64,000 nucleotides of DNA from Clostridia bacterium (GCA_030154265.1 JASKKH010000004.1:24251-88250); one strand, 5' to 3'. Counted from the stretch's first letter, positions 1 through 7,900 are shown. The notes: generated from the letters alone by a model not told the origin. A program made the numbers and translations.

Positions 1-17
1 CCGTTCTAGTAATTATC

Positions 18-300
18 TTAAGAAAACCGCATCCTTGAGGTTAAGATCAATATTAATTCTAATTTAAATGGTATTGTGGTTACTTTAATGGGGCTGTCAC
101 CAAAAGTTTTTTCCAAAATCTTCACCCCCACTTTAGCATTAAACATTAAAATTGCGTCATAAATAATCTTATCCCGTACCACTTTTGTAGTGATACGAGT
201 TACTTTTTGGGATTAAATCATCTATTTATACTCTTTTGAGACAACGATCTATCAACAGACAGGTATTGACTGTTACTCTAACTTTTGCTTTGCCAAAGAC
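18..300 (-). pseudogene. Decayed coding remnant, family unknown
   Basis: No intact gene lies between the window start and the glycosyltransferase at 317. On the minus strand two protein-like stretches lie in different frames: KVRVTVNTCLLIDRCLKRV ends at a stop near 243, then an open stretch runs from about 225 to the stop at 18-20 and contains TRITTKVVRDKIIYDAIL. Neither has a start codon with a ribosome site. The composition looks like real coding sequence broken by a frameshift, but I cannot name the family; a spore-coat or DUF3794-like protein is only a guess. It could also be chance reading of AT-rich DNA. Confidence 0.25.
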
Positions 301-316
301 TATCTACTTTTACTTA

Positions 317-1366
317 TTATTCTCCTTGAAGCCAGATATAAAATTTTTCCTCCCATTCCCTGACAATTTTGTCATAGGTAAAATATCCTAAAGCTCTCTC
401 TCTGGCAGATTTTGACATTCGGGCTATCTCTATCGGATTCTTCAGCAACTTAATTATCTCTTGTGCAAATTCTGCTATTGGCACACTGCCATTTTTCATT
501 TTTACAACTCTACCAGTAACTCCATCTCTTATTGTAGTAGAAAGTGCTCCAATTTCAGAACAAATAGAAGGTGTTCCTGCCGCCTGGCATTCCATGGCAG
601 AAATACAAAACAATTCTTTAAAAGTACAGGGATAAACATGAAGCTGACTTGTTTTCTGTTCATAAATAAGCCTTTCTCTTTCTATCCTTCCCAAAAAACT
701 AACACCTGGGATTCGCATGAAGGCTTTTTTATATTTCTCATTCTGAGGTTTTCTTCCCCACAGGGTATAATCACTTGTAATAACAAGTCTGGCATCTGGA
801 ATTACTTTTTTCACTAGTGGAAAAATTTGAACCATATTGTCCAATCCTTTCCTGGGTACAGAGCAATAAATAAGCTTATTTTTTATTTTTGGTAAAACGG
901 TACTATATTCTTTATCATTTATGCCAAGCCTGGTTTGATATATTTTATCCCGCGGTACTTCGGTATTCTTTAAGAGCTCTTGAGTATGAAAAGAACTTAT
1001 AGTAATAACTTTTTTAACGAAAGGTAATAACTTGGTCCAATCTTTAACCAAATTGCTATTTTCTTCTATTGACCAGTATAATTTTAATTTAGCTGGTACT
1101 AAATCCAATCTGGGAGGCTGGCCCCGGACAACCACCATAACATCCCATTTTTCCCTATAATCAAATTTGCCTATATTTCTATATCCAACCCCATTAAAAA
1201 TACCTTCACGTAAAGTCTTATTAAATACCGTAACTTCATGTCTTTTGGAAAGTTCCCTCGTTATCTGCACAATTGCAGCTTCTGATCCTGGTAACCCGCT
1301 TCCCTCCATGTCCGGATCATTCCAGTCCTTTTGTGTTGGAAATGAATAGTAGAAACATATTTTCAT
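317..1366 (-). CDS. Glycosyltransferase family 4 (GT-B fold)
   Basis: A probable retaining glycosyltransferase that adds a sugar from a nucleotide donor to a cell-surface glycan, acting in the cytoplasm. From MKICFYYSF the protein has 349 residues. The C-terminal donor-binding half has the GT4 E-x7-E region (ELFCISAMECQAAGTP) followed by a DGVTG stretch typical of the family. A start 18 bases further upstream is open, but the GAGGGG ribosome site, which lies inside the end of the upstream gene, fits the ATG at 1366. It directly follows a second GT4 gene, and a GDP-mannose synthesis gene lies further upstream, so mannose is a reasonable donor guess. The acceptor and linkage cannot be read from sequence. 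Confidence 0.85.
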   Translation of the reverse strand: MKICFYYSFPTQKDWNDPDMEGSGLPGSEAAIVQITRELSKRHEVTVFNKTLREGIFNGVGYRNIGKFDYREKWDVMVVVRGQPPRLDLVPAKLKLYWSIEENSNLVKDWTKLLPFVKKVITISSFHTQELLKNTEVPRDKIYQTRLGINDKEYSTVLPKIKNKLIYCSVPRKGLDNMVQIFPLVKKVIPDARLVITSDYTLWGRKPQNEKYKKAFMRIPGVSFLGRIERERLIYEQKTSQLHVYPCTFKELFCISAMECQAAGTPSICSEIGALSTTIRDGVTGRVVKMKNGSVPIAEFAQEIIKLLKNPIEIARMSKSARERALGYFTYDKIVREWEEKFYIWLQGE

Positions 1367-1367
1367 A

Positions 1368-2480
1368 TTAGCTATACCCCTCATTTAAAAGCCTGTTCAT
1401 TATTCTTTCGGCCGTAACATCCCAGGTTAGATTTTTGATACTTTCCAGGGCATTATCAGCTTTTTTTAGTGCTTCCGCTTTATTCTCATAAACTCTTCGC
1501 ATCAGTTTCCTGAGATGGGAAATATCTGGTTTAGCCCATCTAAATCCCATATAAAATTTATCAATCGGCAGCCCCAGTCTGGGAACAGGTTCCAATTCTT
1601 TAACTTTTATGAGAAAAGCATTTTTTTCACTCACAAAGTCCAAGTGGGCTGACCAATCAGTAGTAATAACTGGAACTCCAGATGCCATAGCTTCTAGTAC
1701 CGGGAAATTCCACCCTTCGCCCCTTGTAGGAAGTACAAAACAATCGGCACTTTTATAAAGATTCGCCATTTCAGAAGTATTTAAGATTTGTGATATCAAA
1801 TTTATTTTAGGTGGATTTTTGACTCCCGTATTGTTCATAAAATGCTTTATTTCTTGTTTTATTTTCTCACCTGAATCATAATTTCTCCTGACATGGGATT
1901 TAATAACTAACTTTACAGCATCATTACCTGTAAATTCTTTCAAATAAGCCTCTAGTAAAATATCATAACCCTTTCTGGGAATCCACTCACATACTGTTAA
2001 AAAAGTAAAATCTTTTCTATTCCCTTTGCCCTTGGCATCCCGGGGATTAAAAACAGTAGTATCAACACCCAGGGGTAAGACTGTTACTTTTTCCTTTTGA
2101 ATGCCACTTTTTATAAAGGTATCACGATTAAAAGTTGAAGGAACCCAAACTTCATCCATTTTGTTACATAAATCCACCCATTGTTCAGGTACTCCGTCAA
2201 TCTCGAGCATCGTTAAACCAATAGATTTTTTATAACCTTCTTCGTAGAGAAATAATGGTGGAATACCAATGTTTAAAAGATATTCACATTCTCCTTTTCT
2301 AAGCATTAGCCCTTCTAAAATCTTTCTAGTATGCCCTGGTAGATTAAAAGGCGGTGTGAACCAAGCTATAGGTTGTAAAAAAATTTCTACTCCCTGTCGA
2401 TGAAGGGCTAATGTTATCTCTCTGGTTACCGTTGTATATCCAGCGAGACCATAAACTGGTCCTGCGATGTGCAACTTCAT
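1368..2480 (-). CDS. Glycosyltransferase family 4 (GT-B fold)
   Basis: A 370-residue cytoplasmic glycosyltransferase. The N-terminus (MKLHIAGPVYGLAGYTTVTR) has the glycine-rich acceptor-side loop of GT4 enzymes, PLGVDTTVFNP marks the domain linker, and LPTRGEGWNFPVLEAMASG carries the E-x7-E donor site. The start is an ATG with AGGGG 7 bases upstream; that site lies just past the end of the rmd-like pseudogene, so the deletion there did not harm this gene. Its end lies just before the ATG of the next glycosyltransferase and overlaps that gene's ribosome site, so the two are probably translationally coupled. It likely builds a surface polysaccharide using GDP-mannose from the manC product; the precise substrate is unknown. 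Confidence 0.87.
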   Translation of the reverse strand: MKLHIAGPVYGLAGYTTVTREITLALHRQGVEIFLQPIAWFTPPFNLPGHTRKILEGLMLRKGECEYLLNIGIPPLFLYEEGYKKSIGLTMLEIDGVPEQWVDLCNKMDEVWVPSTFNRDTFIKSGIQKEKVTVLPLGVDTTVFNPRDAKGKGNRKDFTFLTVCEWIPRKGYDILLEAYLKEFTGNDAVKLVIKSHVRRNYDSGEKIKQEIKHFMNNTGVKNPPKINLISQILNTSEMANLYKSADCFVLPTRGEGWNFPVLEAMASGVPVITTDWSAHLDFVSEKNAFLIKVKELEPVPRLGLPIDKFYMGFRWAKPDISHLRKLMRRVYENKAEALKKADNALESIKNLTWDVTAERIMNRLLNEGYS

Positions 2481-2500
2481 AAAAATCCCCTGTCAAAACC

Positions 2501-2740
2501 TTAATAATAGTCCCTTTTGGAAACTTTTTTTCTCCAATAATCCAACAGATCTTTAATAGTCTTCTCAAGAGGTATCTCGGGTTCCATCCCGTCTGTTTAT
2601 TAAATTTTAAATAATTTCCCACAAGAATAGGGACGCATTTTCCTCAACCTGCTTACAGAAATTGAAGGCAACTGTTAGAGGGCATATTCGGCCAGGTGGC
2701 TTCCTACAAATCCCGTTATTCCGGTAATTAAAATTTTCAT
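2501..2740 (-). pseudogene. Gutted GDP-4-keto-6-deoxymannose reductase/GDP-mannose dehydratase (rmd/gmd-like) pseudogene
   Basis: Only the two ends of a nucleotide-sugar short-chain dehydrogenase remain. The first 21 codons (2740 to 2675) read MKILITGITGFVGSHLAEYA, with the Rossmann GxTGFxGSHL motif, then hit a stop. The C-terminus survives in another frame, reading PEIPLEKTIKDLLDYWRKKV and ending KRDYY at the stop at 2501-2503, which matches the usual C-terminus of Rmd/Gmd enzymes. About 250 central codons are missing and a single-base frameshift lies near TGWNP. The ATG overlaps the manC stop as ATGA, so it was once coupled to manC, whose product GDP-mannose would be its pathway precursor. 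The family is clear; rmd versus gmd is not certain. Confidence 0.8.
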
Positions 2741-4179
2741 TCTTTAATCCACCCACCTTCCTTCTTTTCCCTACCGTACCTGTCATTTAACCTAATAACA
2801 TCATCCAAGTGAGAGGTAGATACCTCAAACAGGACGAGCTCTTCAGATGCCATAATCCTGTGAGAAACATTAGGTTTGACATGTATCACTTTACCTGGTT
2901 TAACAGGAATAACTTCCTCACCAAGTAGAATGAATCCCGTACCAGACTCAATATAAAAAGTCTCTTCCTTTTCTTTGTGCAAATGGACACTCGTTGCCTC
3001 CCCCGGAGCTACAATAAGAATCTTAGCTGCATAATTTTGAGTTTGGGCCCAAATAATTTCTCTTCCCCAAGGCTTTTCGATCATAGTTCCTGAGTTTTTA
3101 TATTCATCTCTCCTTCTTTTTTTTAGATGAGTCGTAATATTTAAAAATTCTTCAGAATTTAATACTTTCTTAATCTGGTTAAGCATATCCTCTGCACAAA
3201 CCAACAAACCATCATCAGAACCGGCAATCACCAAATTATCCACACCAATAACCATTACAGGTCCCCTGTCCCAATCCACTATACACCCAGAAGAATTTAC
3301 ACTTAATACATTATCCGTTCTGCAGAGGCCGTTTCTTTTCAAGGCTCTCCAATCCCCTAAATCATCCCAGGAGAAATTACCTTCTACAACAATAATATTA
3401 CGGCATTTTTCAACTATCCCATAATCAATAGATATAGCAGGAATAGATGCAAAAAGTTCTTTCATGTAGGTGTTTAAATCTGTGCCACAGCCCTTTTCAT
3501 GCTGAAAGTTTTTGATTTTTTCTAAGGCTGTGTATAATTCTGGGAGATATTTTTTAACCAGTGACCGGAGAGTACTTAGCTTCCAGATAAACATTCCAGA
3601 ATTCCAAAGACAGTTACCAGATTTAAGTAGGGACTCCGCCTTACTTTTTTGGGGTTTTTCAATAAATCTTTTTACAAAATAAGCACATGTTTTCTTGTCG
3701 GCCTTTTTACCCAAAATGATATAACCATATTCTGTCTCTGGCCTGGTAGGAGTAATACCAACTGTTACAACCTCTACGTCGTTTGTAAGCTGTACTGCTT
3801 GCTTCAGTGTATTAACCCAGTTTTCTTCATTATCGATAAGATGATCAGACGGAACAACTACCATAACCGGGTCAGTTTCATATCTTTCAGCAATAACCAT
3901 AGAAGCATAACCAATTGCCACAGCAGTATCTTTGGTAACCGGTTCAATGATAAGATTTTTTTCATCCATTTCAGGTAATTGCATTTTAACCTGTTCTTTA
4001 TATTTTTCAGGAATAACAATATAAATATCATCCGTTTGTACTAGTTTCCACAATCTTTCAACTGTTTTCTGTAAAAGGCTTTTTGAATCACCCAATGTTA
4101 AGAATTGTTTGGGTAAATCTGGGGAACTTTTCGGCCAGAACCTGTTTCCCCTTCCCCCTGCCAGTACCAGGGCAATCAT
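2737..4179 (-). CDS. manC: Mannose-1-phosphate guanylyltransferase / mannose-6-phosphate isomerase (bifunctional ManC)
   Basis: Makes GDP-mannose from mannose 1-phosphate and GTP; the C-terminal cupin is of the type that interconverts fructose 6-phosphate and mannose 6-phosphate. The 480-residue length fits bifunctional type II enzymes. The N-terminus has the nucleotidyltransferase signature LAGGRGNRFWPKSS...PKQF (about residues 6-26), then FIEKP and NSGMFIW. The cupin starts near residue 366 (EKPWGRE) and shows VHLH metal ligands near 399-401. Start ATG with GAGGA upstream. It heads a run with the rmd-like pseudogene and two GT4 genes. A fragment of its 5' end is duplicated at 5118-5201. Function is confident; the final glycan is not known. 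Confidence 0.95.
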   Translation of the reverse strand: MIALVLAGGRGNRFWPKSSPDLPKQFLTLGDSKSLLQKTVERLWKLVQTDDIYIVIPEKYKEQVKMQLPEMDEKNLIIEPVTKDTAVAIGYASMVIAERYETDPVMVVVPSDHLIDNEENWVNTLKQAVQLTNDVEVVTVGITPTRPETEYGYIILGKKADKKTCAYFVKRFIEKPQKSKAESLLKSGNCLWNSGMFIWKLSTLRSLVKKYLPELYTALEKIKNFQHEKGCGTDLNTYMKELFASIPAISIDYGIVEKCRNIIVVEGNFSWDDLGDWRALKRNGLCRTDNVLSVNSSGCIVDWDRGPVMVIGVDNLVIAGSDDGLLVCAEDMLNQIKKVLNSEEFLNITTHLKKRRRDEYKNSGTMIEKPWGREIIWAQTQNYAAKILIVAPGEATSVHLHKEKEETFYIESGTGFILLGEEVIPVKPGKVIHVKPNVSHRIMASEELVLFEVSTSHLDDVIRLNDRYGREKKEGGWIKE

Positions 4180-4324
4180 TCTATTTTCCTCCTTGAATTA
4201 AATGGTTTTTATTATAATTCATTCTATTCAAATTTTATTGGTATGTTAAAATTTTCTATTGGATCTTCATGGTTGGTTTATAAGTAAACTTCAGATAACT
4301 TTATAACTTATAGTGAAAGAACAA

Positions 4325-4349
4325 AAAGACACCTTGGTACGGTGCCTTT
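4325..4349 (-). terminator. Terminator-like hairpin, relic of a third coat-gene copy
   Basis: AAAGACACC and GGTGCCTTT pair around TTGGTAC, with A-rich plus-strand flank giving a U-tract on the minus strand. It matches the hairpins at 4410-4434 and 5283-5308. The bases after it (to about 4380) resemble the 3' end of the coat-like genes in degraded form. Confidence 0.6.
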
Positions 4350-4409
4350 GAAAATAGGTATTTTGGAAGTAGTGTATCATTTTAAAAATGGTCAAAGTGT
4401 TCATTAAAA

Positions 4410-4434
4410 AAAGACACCCTGGTACGGTGTCTTT
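4410..4434 (-). terminator. Intrinsic terminator of the coat-like gene at 4448
   Basis: Nine-base arms AAAGACACC/GGTGTCTTT around CTGGTAC, followed on the minus strand by a run of U, 13 bases past the stop codon of the coat-like gene. Confidence 0.85.
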
Positions 4435-4447
4435 GCTAATGGATATT

Positions 4448-5077
4448 TTAGAAGCATTGTTCGGGTGGTGTTGGAGGACATACTCCAGGTAAAGGAAGAC
4501 AATGTGCTGGTACACAGAAACCGTAGCTGGGAACAAGTAATTGTACTTTTAGTATACACTTAATTACAAGACATACTTGAATGCCGCACATTACTCTGAT
4601 TGAGTCTTCCTCTACGTTAGTAACAACACATATACAACTTATTATAGTACTCTCAGTACAGTCGGGTGATACTTCTTCAGGACAGCATAGAGTCACAGTT
4701 TTGGTAAAATTAAATGTTCTTTCAATAGTCTCTTCTTCATTATTAGGGTTTATTAAGGTTACAGGAACTGTAATAAGTAAGGTTATTGTAAAAAATCCAG
4801 TTTCATCTACTTCTGTACGGCTAATTTCTGTACATGTTATTTCTTCACCGGGAGTTAATTTACACCCTAATATATCCCCTTCATTAAAAGTTCCTGTTTC
4901 AAATTCCATATAGGCTCCAGTTGTTATTATAGTTTCCCTGCTAATGTCATCAACTTGAAAACAGCTGTCATAAACCTTATCTACTACTATACATTCAATA
5001 CGGTCAAAAGGCGGACATCCTTCCGGTGGACACTTTCCCGGCTGTATTTGTTGACGAGTCATTTTTTCTTCTACCAT
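4448..5077 (-). CDS. Cys-rich spore-coat-like protein, paralogue 1
   Basis: A 209-residue protein of no firmly recognised function. It opens with a Gln/Lys leader, then KCPPEGCPPFDRIECIVVDK and VYDSCFQ, has a divergent middle with CCPEE and CICVV cysteines, and ends with QVCLVIKCILKVQLLVPSYG and PPTPPEQCF. There is no signal peptide or convincing membrane segment. Many cysteines in pairs, and similarity in style to coat-associated proteins of spore-forming Clostridia, suggest a cross-linked spore-surface protein; that is inference. GGAGGG lies 7 bases before the ATG. It is a tandem paralogue of the gene at 5321 and has its own terminator. The two copies agree almost fully at both ends and differ in the centre. 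Confidence 0.7.
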   Translation of the reverse strand: MVEEKMTRQQIQPGKCPPEGCPPFDRIECIVVDKVYDSCFQVDDISRETIITTGAYMEFETGTFNEGDILGCKLTPGEEITCTEISRTEVDETGFFTITLLITVPVTLINPNNEEETIERTFNFTKTVTLCCPEEVSPDCTESTIISCICVVTNVEEDSIRVMCGIQVCLVIKCILKVQLLVPSYGFCVPAHCLPLPGVCPPTPPEQCF

Positions 5078-5117
5078 CCTTAGCCCTCCTTATTTACAGA
5101 TTGCTGAAATATCTCGA

Positions 5118-5201
5118 TTCAATGATAAGATTTTTTCATTTATTTTTTAGGTAATTACATTAAGTATCAAGGCAATCATTCTTTTAATTTATTCTATTCA
5201 A
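5118..5201. repeat. Duplicated fragment of the manC 5' region
   Basis: Between the two coat-like genes, TTCAATGATAAGATTTTTT and AGGTAATTACATT match manC codons around 3943-3986, then TATCAAGGCAATCATTCT and ATTCTATTCAA match the manC start and leader around 4165-4231. The roughly 180 bases between those two manC segments are missing. This marks an old tandem duplication of manC plus the coat gene followed by deletion of the extra manC copy. It no longer encodes anything. Confidence 0.75.
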
Positions 5202-5282
5202 CCGTTTATGATTAGGTTATTTGGATATTATGGTTAATTTGTAACTATAATCCATTTAATTTCATAATATATATTAAAAAAA

Positions 5283-5308
5283 AAAGACACCGCGGTACCG
5301 GTGTCTTT
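5283..5308 (-). terminator. Intrinsic terminator of the coat-like gene at 5321
   Basis: Ten-base arms AAAGACACCG/CGGTGTCTTT around CGGTAC, with about ten A on the plus-strand side giving a U-tract on the minus strand. Confidence 0.88.
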
Positions 5309-5320
5309 GAAAATAGTATT

Positions 5321-5953
5321 TTAGAAACATTGTTCGGGTGGTGTCGGAGGACACACTCCAGGTATAGTAACACAAGGTGCTGGTACACAGAAGCCATAGC
5401 TGGGAACAAGTAATTGTACTTTTAGTATACACTTAATTACAAGACATACTTGAATGTCGCACTGGAATGTTACTCTAGTTGGATTATCATGATCATCAAC
5501 CTCAATAACTGCACAATTGCATGCTACCAATGTACTTTCAGAACAATCTGGATCTACACCATCCGGGCAGCAAAGTGTTACAGTTTTTATAATGGTCTGT
5601 TTCCTTTCTACAACTTCAGTTTCCTCATTTGGGTTTACAAACCTTAAAAAGACTTCTACTAACAGAGTTAGGGTTACAAATCCGGTTTCATCTACAGGTT
5701 CACGTTTAATCACTTTACAATTTATAGGTTCATCAGGATCTAATCCGCATAGTATTTCATCACCTACATTTAAAGGTCCTGTTGTGAATTCATCTGTTGT
5801 AATTTCTTTTGAAAAATCTTCAATTTGGAAGCAGCTATCATAAACCTTATCCACCACTATACATTCAATACGGTCAAAAGGCGGACATCCTTCCGGTGGA
5901 CACTTTCCCGGCATTATTTGCTGTTGTTGGCGGGTCATTTTTTCTTCTGCCAT
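5321..5953 (-). CDS. Cys-rich spore-coat-like protein, paralogue 2
   Basis: A 210-residue tandem paralogue of the 4448 gene. Residues about 1-45 (including KCPPEGCPPFDRIECIVVDK) and the last 50 (QVCLVIKCILKVQLLVPSYG to PEQCF) are nearly identical between copies, while the middle is much less alike, with CCPDG and CNCAV replacing CCPEE and CICVV. The conserved edges hold most cysteines and probably carry assembly contacts. ATG start with GGAGGG 8 bases upstream. A separate terminator follows, so it is probably monocistronic. A sporulation-sigma promoter was looked for and not convincingly found. Function is inferred from composition and spore-former context only. Confidence 0.7.
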   Translation of the reverse strand: MAEEKMTRQQQQIMPGKCPPEGCPPFDRIECIVVDKVYDSCFQIEDFSKEITTDEFTTGPLNVGDEILCGLDPDEPINCKVIKREPVDETGFVTLTLLVEVFLRFVNPNEETEVVERKQTIIKTVTLCCPDGVDPDCSESTLVACNCAVIEVDDHDNPTRVTFQCDIQVCLVIKCILKVQLLVPSYGFCVPAPCVTIPGVCPPTPPEQCF

Positions 5954-6109
5954 CTACTAGCCCTCCTTATTTAAGTAGTCATATATTTAAACCTACTATA
6001 TATTATTTTAAAGGTGTTAAAGGGTTACATTTTTATAAAATTGGTAAAATTACCTATTAAAAAAATTTTTATATATTTCAAGAAACCTGCCAGGTTCCTA
6101 GCAACGTCT

Positions 6110-6454
6110 TCAAGCACGAACAAAATTTTGATACCCCAAACTCAAAATTTCAAAAATGATTTGTTCAATAGATATTTTGTAAGGATTATAACTAATAATC
6201 AGTTTTTGGGGGTTCTGATACGGCTTAATATTTACTATTCCGGGCATTTGAAGCAGCCTTTTGGAAATAATTTTATGATCATTTTCTGAATCCATATCAA
6301 GAATTGTCAGGTTTAAAGTTACAGTACTAGTAATTTCTTGTGAATATGACTTGTCATTAGAAATTTTCTGCGGTACATTCCCTTTACAGGGTTCTTTGTG
6401 TGCTTTATTTTGTTGAGGGATCATTCCCTGAATATTTCTTTTATACCAGCTCAT
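6110..6454 (-). CDS. HMA-like domain protein lacking the CxxC metal site
   Basis: A 114-residue protein whose last 70 residues (TVTLNLTILDMDSENDHKII onward, through PGIVNIKPY and EIILSLGY-like helix) follow the beta-alpha-beta-beta-alpha-beta pattern of heavy-metal-associated domains. The metal-binding CxxC loop is replaced by MDSEND, so metal binding of the usual kind is unlikely. The N-terminus is basic and unstructured. The ATG at 6454 has GGGGGAG 5 bases upstream. A GTG at 6562 would add 36 basic residues and overlaps the stop of a 17-codon ORF with a ribosome site (start near 6611), so a longer product is possible. Role unknown. Confidence 0.6.
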   Translation of the reverse strand: MSWYKRNIQGMIPQQNKAHKEPCKGNVPQKISNDKSYSQEITSTVTLNLTILDMDSENDHKIISKRLLQMPGIVNIKPYQNPQKLIISYNPYKISIEQIIFEILSLGYQNFVRA

Positions 6455-6811
6455 TAATTCTCCCCCAATCCATAGTAGTAAACAACTTTTTAGAAACTTT
6501 TTTCTTCTCAACCTCTCCCCTTGAAATTCCAATCCTTTAGTTAGCTGTTTTACTTTTTTCACGGAAAGAACTCTTTATTTCCTACATCTGCATACGTATT
6601 TAGGTGCTTCATTCTCACTTCCCCTAAAAAAATGTGATTGATTTTGGCAAAAAAATACATACCTATCTAAAACTGTAATCTGGCCAGTAAACTTCTATCA
6701 TTATGAGACAAGCTCCCTATTTGTGGCATCAGACATTTTTACCTTGTTTGTCTTTTTCTTAACCACAAAATATAATCAATATTGTAGAAACATTTCTAAG
6801 AAGGTTAAAAA
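6455..6811. other. Divergent intergenic region
   Basis: AT-rich spacer between the HMA-like gene (minus) and the CAP gene (plus). Apart from the possible N-terminal extension and 17-codon leader ORF of the minus-strand gene I see no RNA gene, riboswitch or clear operator. TATAAT-like hexamers near 6769-6785 may serve the CAP gene, but no good -35 pairs with them. Confidence 0.4.
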
Positions 6812-7618
6812 TTGAAAGTAAAGAGTTTTAGAGTATTGATTTTAGTAGCGTTTCTTATAATAACAATGCTGCAATTTAATGTTCCTGTTGCTGAAGCATC
6901 CTGGGGCTTAGAAAAACTTTTAAACTTGAACCGTTCTCAGGACACTTCCCAAAACCCTCCTCAAACAAAAGAGGAACAGCCAAGAAATCCTGCTGAACCA
7001 CAGGTTCCAGAGGAAGAAGAAAATACTCAGAATCCAGATGCAACCGTTGACAGTGAAACGCCAGACAGTAAACAAAGTACTGCCGATTTGATCAGGTATC
7101 TAAGGAATAGAAGATTGAGATATTATAATCCCGGCAACACTACACCAACAACAGAACCACAAAAAAATCAAGAGCAAGCAACTGCTCAACCCCAGGCGCC
7201 AAAGGAAGAAAAAAATACTCAGGATCCGGATGTAACTGCTGACAAGGAAGTTTTAAAACTATTTAATATGGTCAATGAAGAACGCAAAAGCCGCGGCCTG
7301 CATCCCCTCATGTTACATACAGAATTAACGAATCTTGCTGAAATGAAAAGTAGCGACATGGTAGAAAATAATTATTTCGACCACACTTCCCCAAATTTAG
7401 GAAATTTTTACGAAATGGTTTATAATGCTAGGATCCCCTTCAGACAGGTAGGAGAAAACCTCGCTTATGCTAGTTGTGTTGAAAAAGCACATTATTTATT
7501 AATGGGAAGTGAAGGCCATAAAAAAAATATTTTAAATCCCAATTTTACTCATATAGGTATCGGAGTAGCACATGATCGTTATGGTGTTAAAGTAACACAG
7601 CTCTTCATTGCTCAATAG
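6812..7618 (+). CDS. Secreted CAP-domain (SCP/YkwD-like) protein
   Basis: A 268-residue exported protein. Residues 1-30 are a signal peptide (basic start, VLILVAFLIITMLQF core, AEA cleavage motif). Residues about 40-145 form a Pro/Glu/Gln-rich linker with an internal duplication: PQVPEEEENTQNPDATVD and PQAPKEEKNTQDPDVTAD. The last 125 residues are the CAP domain, with VNEERKSRGLHPL, a HTSPN motif, GENLAYA and GHKKNILNPNFTHIGIG. The GHKKNIL and GENLA elements are diagnostic. Family members often sit in the cell wall or spore of Firmicutes; the activity is generally unknown. Translation starts at TTG with AGAAGG upstream. It stands alone. Confidence 0.88.
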   Translation: MKVKSFRVLILVAFLIITMLQFNVPVAEASWGLEKLLNLNRSQDTSQNPPQTKEEQPRNPAEPQVPEEEENTQNPDATVDSETPDSKQSTADLIRYLRNRRLRYYNPGNTTPTTEPQKNQEQATAQPQAPKEEKNTQDPDVTADKEVLKLFNMVNEERKSRGLHPLMLHTELTNLAEMKSSDMVENNYFDHTSPNLGNFYEMVYNARIPFRQVGENLAYASCVEKAHYLLMGSEGHKKNILNPNFTHIGIGVAHDRYGVKVTQLFIAQ

Positions 7619-7641
7619 TTGCTATATCATATAAAAAAAAT

Positions 7642-7735
7642 AGAATGAGGCTGTAGAAGAAATACTATAGAAAAAAGAAAATTGAGTGGTATTAAAATAA
7701 ACAATCAATCTTTTTCCTGTGCTACAGCCCATTCT
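7642..7735. repeat. Inverted repeat with 15-base arms, possible element ends
   Basis: AGAATGAGGCTGTAG at 7642-7656 is repeated inverted as CTACAGCCCATTCT at 7722-7735 (one mismatch), with 65 AT-rich bases between. The arms resemble insertion-sequence or MITE ends; a long-loop terminator for the CAP gene is the alternative, since T-rich sequence follows on the plus strand. There is no transposase. Confidence 0.45.
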
Positions 7736-7900
7736 TTTATTTCATGATCAATACCAAATACAACATATACTTTTACAGAAGATAGTATTAGGAAAACGCT
7801 TTATCCATTCCGGTGTTATTTTCATAAAATGTTATGTTTTATTTTATTAGATAACACAAAAAATGTTACATATTACTTATTAGGTATATAATGTGCATTG

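Noticed and set aside
2344..2622. A 92-codon minus-strand ORF across the manC/glycosyltransferase gap
   Set aside because: It reads the rmd-like relic and the start of the glycosyltransferase gene in wrong frames; the real C-terminal peptide is in another frame.
5954..6109. Sigma-K or sigma-E promoter before the coat-like gene
   Set aside because: AT-rich hexamers are present but none fits the CATANNNTA -10 with a proper -35.
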